DNA of 64,000 bases from Oreohelix idahoensis (taxonomy: Eukaryota; Mollusca; Gastropoda; Stylommatophora; Oreohelicidae). A model generated the notes under the pieces. That model did not search any database. It saw only the letters and a program-made list of their open reading frames with translations, and had not been told where the DNA came from. The stretch spans positions 1-64,000 of the forward strand of contig JAMPIV010008060.1 of NCBI GenBank assembly GCA_024509875.1, given 5' to 3'. This document shows, piece by piece, positions 56,164 to 64,000 of the stretch; the first letter of the stretch is position 1, and the number at the start of each line of letters is the position of its first letter. The translations under genes and the position numbers were made by a program.

Positions 56164-56305
56164 CATTCCCCGAAAAGAGCTGAAACGCTCCTTATATGGG
56201 CATCTGAATAGCGACTTGGGGAATGACAACTATTTAAAACATTTCCCTGAAACAGTGCAAAATCGATCCTTATAAGGATAGGTGAATAAGACAAAGGGAA
56301 TGACT
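56164..56305. repeat. Two dyad units with CATTCCC arms
   Basis: CATTCCCC...GGGGAATG (56164-56225) is followed by a diverged second unit with CATTTCCCT and AAGGGAATG (about 56239-56302). Both share GAAA.GAGCTG-like and CTCCTTATA/ATCCTTATA internal sequence. The period is about 76 bp. Confidence 0.6.
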
Positions 56306-56403
56306 ACAAAATCTAACCTGTCTCCAAAACGTTAACAGTCAGTTCTTTCCCTTTGACCACAAAAAAGAATCAAACAGGCTGACGTCTATAATATAAGCAA
56401 ACT

Positions 56404-56815
56404 GACAGCAACAGTTAAAATTCACCAAATCTTTTGGCCGAATACCATCACCAACCAAGATCTGCTTACTCGTAGCAAGCAAGAGGACATGCACACCATC
56501 AAAGATGGCAGACGCTGGAGCTGGGTTGGTCATGTCCTCAGAAGAGACCCCGATGCCATCACAAGAACAGCTATGCTATGGACCCCTGAAGGAAAACGAA
56601 AGAGAGGCCGACCAAAAACAACTTGGCGGAGGACTGTGGAGGCTGAGATGCAAAGAATATACCAGAGTTGGGGCACTGTACGAAGGATGGCTACCGAACG
56701 AGCAAAGTGGAATAAATTTGTTGTTGCCCTACAAGACGCCACTAGGCTTGATGGCCACTGACTGCTTTGACGGTCGGTGGTTAAGGATCTAAGAAGAAGA
56801 AGACAGCAACAGTTA
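56404..56815 (+). mobile_element. 5'-truncated LINE (family B, copy 3) with 14-bp duplication
   Basis: GACAGCAACAGTTA occurs at 56404-56417 and 56802-56815. The 384-bp insert starts mid-thumb (ATCTTTTGGCCGAATACC) and encodes RRWSWVGHVLRRDPD, GKRKRGRPKTTWRRTVEAEM and ALQDATRLDGH with a stop near 56761. It ends GGATCTAAGAAGAAGAAGA. Confidence 0.92.
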
Positions 56816-57305
56816 CTTTGAAGTAGAATAGTCATTTAGATTTCTGGTGAGATTAGAGCCACTCCTTTGTGCGTAAAGCACATTTGAGACATAAACGTTC
56901 CTGTCTGCTCCTTGCAGAGTAGGGCGACACCAGTACGGCTGAATCCAATAGAAGCCTGCATGAAGCATTTATATGCTATGGCAGTGGTTTGTTTCTGTAA
57001 CAATGGTTTTATATGATGAGTTCTCAATCTCATCAGTCGGCATATACATGCTTCAGAGTGCAGTGGCGAATATTGAGACGGATCAGTTGCGAGGTGGTGG
57101 TTTATTCTTATTATTGAGAGTATCTGTTGTACATGTAGTTGAAGAATATTATTTTATGTCCAGTTGATTATTATTTAATTATTGTTATGTGAAGAATGGT
57201 TTGTGAGAGCACGTGGGCTCACTTGGAGATATATATTTCTCTTCTCCGCTCCTGAGGAAGCATGGGGCCACCAGTGTGGTTTGCTTCCGCATGAAGCATT
57301 CAGAT
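56816..57305. other. Diverged upstream copy of the 57.3-kb repeat region
   Basis: Segments such as GCATGAAGCATTTATATGC (56956-56974) and GCATGAAGCATTCAGATGCT (57290-57309) show that 56.9 kb and 57.3 kb share a degenerate direct repeat about 335 bp apart. No gene was found. Confidence 0.5.
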
Positions 57306-57553
57306 GCTCTTGCAGTAGTGGTTTCGGTAGCAACCTATGTTACACGGTGAGATTGCCAGCCTCATGCACAACACCATATTAGTATCGCTAGACGACATGC
57401 GTGAGTGTGTGTGTGATAATTGGGTTTGTGCTCTTGCAGTAGTGGTTTCGGTAGCAACCTATGTTACACGGTGAGATTGCCAGCCTCCTGCACACACCAT
57501 ACTAGTCGCATTGGACGACACGCATGAGTGTGTGCGTGTGTGATAGTTGAGGG
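57306..57553. repeat. Two-copy tandem repeat, 124-bp period
   Basis: GCTCTTGCAGTAGTGGTTTC starts at 57306 and again at 57430. The two units run through TTACACGGTGAGATTGCCAG and a GTGTGTGTG stretch with few differences. Confidence 0.9.
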
Positions 57554-57994
57554 TGTCAGGTGGCGTGGAAGGACTGTTTGGCAAGTGAGAGTATCATTAT
57601 TTAACTATGATTTTAACTATTCGTTGCTTTGTTTGCTTCTTCAGATTAGCAATCGAGCACTGTTGGGTGTTTGGTGTTTCGTTTGTTGGTTTATTTGTTT
57701 AATGTTTGCTTCAGTGTGCTCCTGGTCACTGATAGGGTTTTAGAAATAAATACAGCCCCCGCCTTAAGAATCAGAGTTGTATTGTTGAATCGGGTCAGTT
57801 GCGAGTGTGCAAGAGAGTGATCAAATACAACATCACCATCATCTCGCCCACCCTATCATACAACGATCAAGCAGGTGACTACAGTTGAAACTATATTCAA
57901 AGCGTAAGAGTCAGATGAGAACTGCATTAACTACTAGCAAGTCATCATCAGCCTTGGCAGAGAGTGTAGAACTTGGGGCAGTGGGAAAGCAGAA
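57554..57994. other. Gene-free segment
   Basis: Contains AATAAA near 57749 followed by a CCCCCGCC run. No ORF or element is identified. Confidence 0.35.
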
Positions 57995-58670
57995 GTGGAA
58001 ATTAATCAACAAAGACATAATCATGCCGAGAATAATTATGCCTTTATGCATACTGATGGGTCTGTGATTCGTGGTGAGAAATCAGGTTGGGGCTTCTCTG
58101 CAAGGGTAAAGGGCAGAATCGTCACCGAACATAGCGGGGCTTTCAAGATAACAACTTCCAGCATGATAATGGAGGTAGAGGCAGCTACTGCAGCCTTAAG
58201 GTGGCTGACTGAAACTTCATTAACAAAGGCATTCATTGTGTCATGCTTCGAAAGGTTCAAAATGGTTGGCTACGGCAGGAAGGGAAAACATTCATAGAAG
58301 CTTCAAATCTGCAGGAGCTGATATGGATCTACTGTCCTGGTCATGCAAGGTTAGGCGATAATGAGATAGCTGACAGACTAGCACCAAGAGCACCATCAGT
58401 GGGGACACTGGAAATGGAAAAGTGAGAGATACTGAGAAAAAACTAATCATCGCCTGTTAGAGAATGACACTGCAATAGATGAATCATCAAGGTTACGACT
58501 GTAGAAATTTGGCACCAAACGAAAGGCTAGTAGAGATGGGCGTATGAGAGGATGCATCCGCCGTGTATACAATCAGCGAGATATATGAACAGTTAGCATT
58601 CACTTGTCGACATATACTGAGGGAGACTGAGCATCTATGGGTTTGCCCGGAGTGCAATGATGTCGATTTA
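57995..58670 (+). pseudogene. RNase H remnant of another LINE
   Basis: In broken frames the plus strand shows MHTDGSVIRGEKSGWGFSAR (first RNase H Asp), TSSMIMEVEAATAALRWLTE (catalytic Glu), then in another frame LIWIYCPGHARLGDNEIADR (His and last Asp). A GETEHLWVCPEC-like tail lies near 58625-58650. The segment for the second catalytic Asp is disrupted. The sequence belongs to a different family from the LINE at 19887-21625. Confidence 0.75.
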
Positions 58671-58919
58671 GTTCAACAATCACAATAAAAACAAAACTTT
58701 TGCTTGTATTAGTTTTTTATTTCAATTTTTGTTTGTTTGTTTTTAAAGGCCTCCCACACACAATTTTAGCTTCAATTTACTGCACTTGGAGTGAGTGGAG
58801 TGGGAGAATATTATATTTGGATATCAGAAATCATATTTTATTATATTGAATTTACGACATTATATATCCTAATTGTAACCCATCAAGGGTTGAACGAGAC
58901 ACTTTTTCTTAAAAAAAAA

Positions 58920-60080
58920 AAAACAGATAGACGTGACAGCAGAGTCTTAAAACAAGCTGAAAAATTTAAGAGGCTCGAATGACACCCCATGTACCAAAGA
59001 ATGAATAGGCTAGGAAGAGGCAGGCTCAAGCGAACTAACTTTGTCGCCCAAGCAAAAGAAAAAATTAACAATAATACCATACTAGCTAGCTCAGTTGCAA
59101 AGAAAATCCCAACAAGCTCAACTATCCCACTGTGGAAAATAAGATGCTTTCCTAAGTTAAAATCTGATATTCCAGGCATTGAAGGTAAGGGAACACAGAC
59201 AGAAACACAAAGAAAGTGTATAGCAACCAAGTATATTGACCAAACATTTCCAGCGAAGCTTTGGACACATGCATATACTGATGGTTCGGCAACAAATTTT
59301 GAAAATTGCCGGCATCCTCATAAAATTAAAGAATAGAATTCACTCTATGGCAATTGCCACTGGAAAATACTGCAACAACTTCTGTGCTGAAGCAGAAGCC
59401 CTGAAACAGGCAGCTGAAACTCTTATTGAATGCAAAGCACAGGCAGAAAAACAGATAGTAATCTTTTCAGATGCCCTCTCAATAATATCAGCGTTGAAGA
59501 GCCACCAAACTAAAGGATTGAAAGATCTGATAATCTCCCTTGAAAGACTGGCCGAATGCTTCAAGAAGTGCACTATCCAGTGGATACCAGACCATTGCAA
59601 CATACCAGGAAATGAAGAGGCAGATAGACTTGCTAAAGAAGGAGGTGCCTTACAGCAAAATGATATAGAGACAACTTACGCAACGGCAAAGACCACTATA
59701 AAGGCTACATTCAAGTCCAAATGGGAAAGAGAGCACCCGGGACATTTGAAAAATGACGCATATCATTATCAGAAAAGAAACAGGTCATCATTTTTCGACT
59801 ACGCACTGGACACAACAGATTGAGATACCATCTGTACCACAAATACAAAATTGGTGCAACAGATCTCTGCACCTGCGGTACCAGCCCGATGACAGTCGAA
59901 CACCTGCTGCAGTACTGCCCAACCTACAGTAATGAACGGGGTAGCATATGGCAACAACCCACTTCTGTCAACGAAAAACTGTTTGGAGATGTCGGGAACC
60001 TTGAGTTGACTGCTGCCTTTATTAGAGTCATAAATGTGGAGGTCTGAGGGCGAACGAGGAAGAAGAAGAAGAAGAAGTTC
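58920..60080 (+). pseudogene. RNase-H LINE relic related to the 19.9-kb copy
   Basis: A 5'-truncated copy beginning after an A-run near 58920 with RRDSRVLKQAEKFKRLE, then GRGRLKRTNFVAQAK, colinear with the LINE at 19887-21625. RNase H follows in shifted frames: HAYTDGSATNFENC, FCAEAEALKQAAETL, IFSDALSIISAL and WIPDHCNIPGNEEADRLAKE. A CTCGTSPMTVEHLLQYCPTY tail ends at 60045-60047. There are stops near 58980 and 59820 and at least two frameshifts. It ends GCGAACGAGGAAGAAGAAGA, matching the other copy's 3' end. More decayed, hence older. Confidence 0.85.
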
Positions 60081-61571
60081 AAAATTTTATCAAAGAAGAA
60101 GCCAGATTTCAGCCAGTTTTCAACTTAAAAAATACGCAAGGAAAGTGACCACTTCAAAATCGTCTAATTCGCGTTTTTATCAGTTGTTGTTTTAATTACA
60201 CTCATACTGCTTAACTTGTCATCAGATTTTGGTTATCCAGACCTTGAGACACTATTCTTATGCTGTTCACGGTAAATAGTTCACACTGAGTGGTAGGAGG
60301 TTTGAAATTAAATTAAGGCTGGAACACATATTGTCCATCATCAGTCATGTTATTTTATTCTACATCTTTTTCAACGCAGTGGGAACATTTTAAAAAAAAA
60401 GATCTTTCAATAAACGGTTTTCAAAACGATATTAAATTTTAAATGCCAATGTGCACTAATTAATAGCATGTTTCATTTCTCTGCCTGCGTCATATACGTT
60501 AAATGGTATTGCATCCTTCAGAAGGCAATTGGTGTGACCCAGATTTAGCAATGCTTGCATGAACGAATGGGCAACGGTTTAAAGAAGCAGGATGGTACAA
60601 AATTCAGCAAGTCGTTAAATTTAAGATGCGAAAAATAAAAATGTAATCAAATAATAAAGTAGAAATGCAAGAAGCAATGGAAAATTATATCTGTATCTTT
60701 GTTAGTGCAACAGAATGCACAATGCGCGTGTGAGTTTCCAGTATTAATGATCATTAAATAAAGTCACAATAAGATGGTGTTACAGGATAAATGGCAGAAA
60801 ATGTATTTACTTCACGTGTTGCTTCATTGTGAAAAGAGGGGTAAAAACGTATTTGATATCCCAAAGTGAGTCGAATTCTTGCACATTTCCGCTGGATTTT
60901 TATTTTTTTTAAATTAATGAAAATAAACTAAGATCCCGTTCAACCTCTGATGGGTTATAATTAGGATATATATTGTTTTCAATTCCAAATAATATGAACA
61001 ACTGCCGATATGAGAAAGTGGCATCACATTTGTAAATAGGGATAATCACAATTGTGCTTAGGCCTATACGTTAAATAAAAAAATATAAAAAGAAACTATG
61101 AACAAGAATAATATTAAAGTGGAGGGGTGTAAAGGCCTGGTGGTTCTAGTTATATAACGGACTTTACCAGATATTTAATTGACTTTCATCAGTTTAAAGT
61201 CACATGCATTGTAAGAACAGCATCAGACCTTCACATTCCCAGCCACTATATATTAACATGTGTTCGTGTTAAATATTGTTTGACTATATTATGCAGTTCC
61301 CTAGGTCTGTCTATTCTCAACACCTCCTCTATATTTATAGGTAAGTTGGATACCTGCAAATAATCCAAGCTGGAGAATTAATATAACTGACAAAAATGTT
61401 AAGATCTTGTTTCGTAACAGAAAACAGCGTTGACGTTCTTGAAGTCAGAGAAGCTACTTTGCCCCCCCCCCTCCCTGTACCCCTTAAACGTAGTGTCATC
61501 ATTCAGAATAATAATTAGGCTACTACGATTCTGACAATCCAACTATAATTCTTTGATTTGGAAAATCTGGG
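60081..61571. other. Gene-free segment upstream of a putative exon
   Basis: AT-rich with no supported genes; a C-rich run occurs near 61463-61475. Confidence 0.4.
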
Positions 61572-61718
61572 ATGTCAATAACCGACAATTTAAAGGCATG
61601 GCAGCAACACTTTGGAGATCGGCTTCGTGCATTCTTAAGCTTTCCTTTTCACGTGCATCAGTTAGATGCACTAATCGTCCGCCTTCAAAGAATGACTACA
61701 TACACCAAGGAAAAGTCC
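61572..61718 (+). CDS. Putative first coding exon of an unidentified host gene
   Basis: An ATG in the context GGGATGTCA opens a 49-codon frame (MSITDNLKAWQQHFGDRLRA onward) that ends exactly in phase 0 at a consensus donor, TCC|GTAAGT (61719). Composition is protein-like, with amphipathic stretches such as FPFHVHQLDALIVRLQR. I do not recognise the family. An overlapping frame from 61553 also reaches the donor (phase 1) but looks less like protein. No transposon similarity was seen here. Confidence rests on the donor, start context and composition only. Confidence 0.45.
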
Positions 61719-61724
61719 GTAAGT

Positions 61725-62893
61725 TTTGCACCATGTGGTAGTAATGGAGTGATAAGTAATTTTTGCGCTGTGTCTGTCCTTTGTATTTTGGACGTTGAGC
61801 TCTTGTTTCTGAAATCTCAATCGAAGCACTCACATTCTTTTACTTTGTTTCGAAAGTTCCTTCATATATAAAAACGCCCAAAAGACGTAGGTGCTATAGA
61901 AGGCATTCAAAAATGCAGGCGGTAACATTCTGTGCTTGAACATTGCATTTTTTTCGTCCATCTCTGGCTTCAGCTTTTTTGTACTAAAATTAATAACTAG
62001 CCTAGGCCTGTTACGGTACCAATTAGGCTAGGCCTATTGAGTTTGTCCTAAGCTAAATTGTTCATCCTATTGGTTGTTAATAGGGCCTAGTGGTCTTCAG
62101 CAAATAGATTGTTTTAAAATGTGTATCTAGGCTTCAGCTTAAGGTATATAAATAACATTGTTTTTATATAGCCTACAAGGATGACGGTAAATGTATGTAG
62201 ATGGCTTATGTGCATAATATAGAAATACTTTCTTAAAACATTATTAGGCCTAATCACGCAAGGCAAGATGGAGTCATAAATATAAAACGAAATGAAAGTC
62301 ATTCGGTTCTGATATACCATAGCTACAATTTTTGTCACGAAAGTGTCTACCTCATTGGTGTACTCTTTAGAGTTATTAGCTGGTCATGCGTTTTAATGTG
62401 GTTCTTTCGCACAGAGAGATGTTGGTGTCAGAGGCGTAGCCTACTTATTTGGCACCTGGGGTGGATCCTATCTTTGGTAACCTCATTAATAAGAACATAT
62501 AAATAAATATAATGCTTGCACGAGACTTTTAAACATTACTGTATAGTCATAATAGTGTACGATGGCATCCCCTCCTGATTATAGGTCAGTAGGCAGGTTA
62601 TGCACAGGTACTTGCACAACAGCATAGATGTCACTGTCCTGCTTTGTTATAGAGTAGCCTACCTGTACATGGATAGCCCCACAGGCTGTATATAGGTAAT
62701 TACTTAAAGGAGATGTTTCAGACTAGTCTGTTGCTATGTGTGTGTCAGAAGAGACCAGGGGATAATTGTTTTCTTTTTTTATGTCATTGAACAGTGTTTA
62801 CTTGATTCCTTGAAGATCTTTGATCTGCTGTCTCGTTGTGGAGTGTGGTAAAGATGACTTGGGGCATACGTCTTCTTCCTTGTTCACCCTCAG
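61725..62893 (+). other. Possible intron between putative exons
   Basis: AT-rich with TAGGCCTA-type motifs and no transposon ORFs recognised. Confidence 0.35.
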
Positions 62894-63009
62894 ACTTCTG
62901 CATTAATTACTCTAATAAAGACAGTAGTCAGCTTAAGGTTCCTGACATCTCCAAACAGTTTTTTGTGGAGAGAAATGGGTTGTTGCCATATGCCATTCCG
63001 TTCACTGCT
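62894..63009 (+). CDS. Putative internal exon of the same unidentified gene
   Basis: A strong acceptor (TCTTCTTCCTTGTTCACCCTCAG|) precedes 62894 and a consensus donor GCT|GTAAGT follows 63009. The frame ending LKVPDISKQFFVERNGLLPY then AIPFTA is open across the exon but would need phase 1 on entry. A weaker acceptor at 62931/62932 gives a 26-codon exon in phase 0, matching the exon at 61572-61718 directly. Another exon between the two would also resolve the phase. Family unknown. Confidence 0.4.
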
Positions 63010-63097
63010 GTAAGTTAGCAGGACTGGAGCAGACATTCAGCTGTCATGGGGCTGGTACCACAGGAGCAGAGATCTGTTGGATCAATCCTGTACTTGT

Positions 63098-63368
63098 GAA
63101 ATGGACGGTAAAGTTAGTTGCGTATCCTTTACAGGACATGGCAATCAACCCCAGCTTTTATTGGCTGTTTGTGATTTTTCTAGGCAATTTTTTCATTCAG
63201 TAGTTTGCCATTGCTTTCTGAACGGTATGGCGCTTATACCATTGTTAAAAATCCACACAAAGCGATCTGCTACCAAACCGCCTGCAGCAGGTTTCGAACC
63301 TGGTATATCTGGATTATGAAACTGCGTTCATATCCATTAGGCCACAGACGCCGACGAAATGGATGGTA
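63098..63368 (-). mobile_element. tRNA-derived SINE with 13-bp duplication (one mismatch)
   Basis: GAAATGGACGGTA (63098-63110) and GAAATGGATGGTA (63356-63368) flank 245 bp. On the minus strand this starts GTCGGCGTCTGTGGCCTAATGG (A box) and continues to CAGGTTCGAAACCTG (B box). It resembles an Arg- or Met-type tRNA but lacks a pairing acceptor stem, so it is a SINE rather than a tRNA gene. Confidence 0.8.
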
Positions 63369-63428
63369 CGTCAACCTATTGTGACCGGTGCCTAAGCAGA
63401 CAATGATGACCTGGTCTCATCTAGATAG

Positions 63429-63777
63429 CTAGTGATGGGCATCATCTTTAATGTGACCTGGGTGTTCTCTGCCGCGTTTGGACTTGACGATGGCATTTAT
63501 AGTTGTTTTAGCCATTTCATAAGTTGTCTCTATATCGTTTTGTTGCAGCGCTGTCTCTTCTTTAGCAAGTTTATCTGCCTCTTCGTTGCCTGGATGTTGC
63601 AATGGGCTGGTATCCACTGAACTGTGCACTTGTTGAAGCATACATCAAACCACAAAGGTCCTTTATATTGTTACCAAAATTTAACCGACAGACCTTGTGT
63701 CTTAGTTGAACGGGTTGTGTATTGTCAGAATGATGCAGAACTGCTTTTAGTTTAGTTTTTAAAATGACTTGGGGCAC
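63429..63777 (-). pseudogene. RNase-H LINE fragment
   Basis: The minus strand encodes PGNEEADKLAKEETALQQND and IETTYEMAKTTINAIVKSKR, closely related to the 58.9-60.1 kb LINE. It is preceded in broken frames by LCGLMYASTSAQFSGYQP. Only the end of RNase H and the following linker remain. Confidence 0.75.
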
Positions 63778-64000
63778 ACAACGTCATTGTAAAGCAAAGT
63801 ACTAAGCACTGTTTCATTAAGCCTGTGGCCCAGTGCATCCAACTTCAACAGGCATTTCTGTAGGGTTGCCCTCCTTAGCCCATGACTATCCCCAGCCTGC
63901 CTGCAAAGCAACAGGTGTGTGTGTACCTCTCTTTGTCAGGTCCTTACCCTTCGACTTGTCCGGCTTGGGAAACCCTGCTGGTAACTATGCTACTGCTGGC
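63778..64000. other. Unassigned window end
   Basis: No ORF or repeat is recognised with confidence. Confidence 0.3.

Larger units (their letters stand above)
55081..56403. other. Gene-free segment with short dyad repeats
   Basis: No coding sequence supported. It holds the four CCGC/GCGG hairpin units at 55462-55770 and the CATTCCCC dyads at 56164-56302. A long LTR or 5' UTR of an unknown element would fit, but no boundaries were found. Confidence 0.4.

Noticed and set aside
63280..63355. tRNA gene on the minus strand
   Set aside because: A and B boxes are good but the acceptor arms do not pair, and a 13-bp duplication flanks a longer 245-bp unit.

Overview
The window is repeat-rich animal nuclear DNA, probably from a marine invertebrate such as a mollusc, hemichordate or other lophotrochozoan or deuterostome. 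The phylum cannot be fixed from the sequence alone. The evidence is spliced-gene signals (AG|GT donors, polypyrimidine-AG acceptors), tRNA-derived SINEs, LINEs with 11-14 bp target duplications, two Ty3/Gypsy families, hAT and Tc1 transposons, and long microsatellites. There are no bacterial operons, rRNA genes or CRISPR.

Layout. 1-7839: a Gmr1-type Gypsy retrotransposon on the minus strand. It has very similar long LTRs, a tRNA-Pro primer site, a SCAN-like Gag and the unusual order Gag-integrase-RT. Its protease, integrase core, RT active site and RNase H are deleted, yet two long ORFs remain open. 8334-12542: a second, frameshifted Gypsy relic, also minus, ending in AATAAA plus a 45-nt poly(A). 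12545-12927: (TG)n/(TGCG)n microsatellite. 13100-14841: a hAT transposon relic with an exact 8-bp duplication and its own nested 128-bp insert. 15341-16517 and 18190-18655: LINE remnants of one family, the second an internally deleted EN/tail fusion. 19887-21625: a 5'-truncated RNase-H LINE with an 11-bp duplication. 23757-25241: a TIR element carrying a Gypsy-like integrase fragment. 25.6-33.0 kb: SINEs, LINE stubs and an approximately 30-bp minisatellite. 33.9-53.7 kb: a Tc1 transposase gene split by an 18.6-kb block of about 38 tandem 468-bp units plus an inverted 1.5 units, flanked by a 12-bp duplication. 53.7-60.1 kb: an LTR-like segment, two more truncated LINEs with exact duplications, short dyad repeats and RNase-H LINE remnants. 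61.5-63.0 kb: possible host exons on the plus strand. 63.1-63.8 kb: a SINE and a LINE fragment.

Host genes. The best-supported cellular gene is on the minus strand. A signal-peptide exon (33115-33175) and a cysteine-rich antistasin-like terminal exon (17730-17908) join in phase across a 15.2-kb intron filled with mobile elements, to give a 79-residue secreted protein. A less certain gene lies at the right end on the plus strand (61572-61718, 62894-63009).

Most apparent ORFs in 34-52 kb are one reading frame repeated by the satellite and are not genes. The clearest theme is nested transposition with datable layers. The most unusual object is the tandem array, which looks like one insertion event, or one insertion later expanded, of a tRNA-like (SINE-type) unit.
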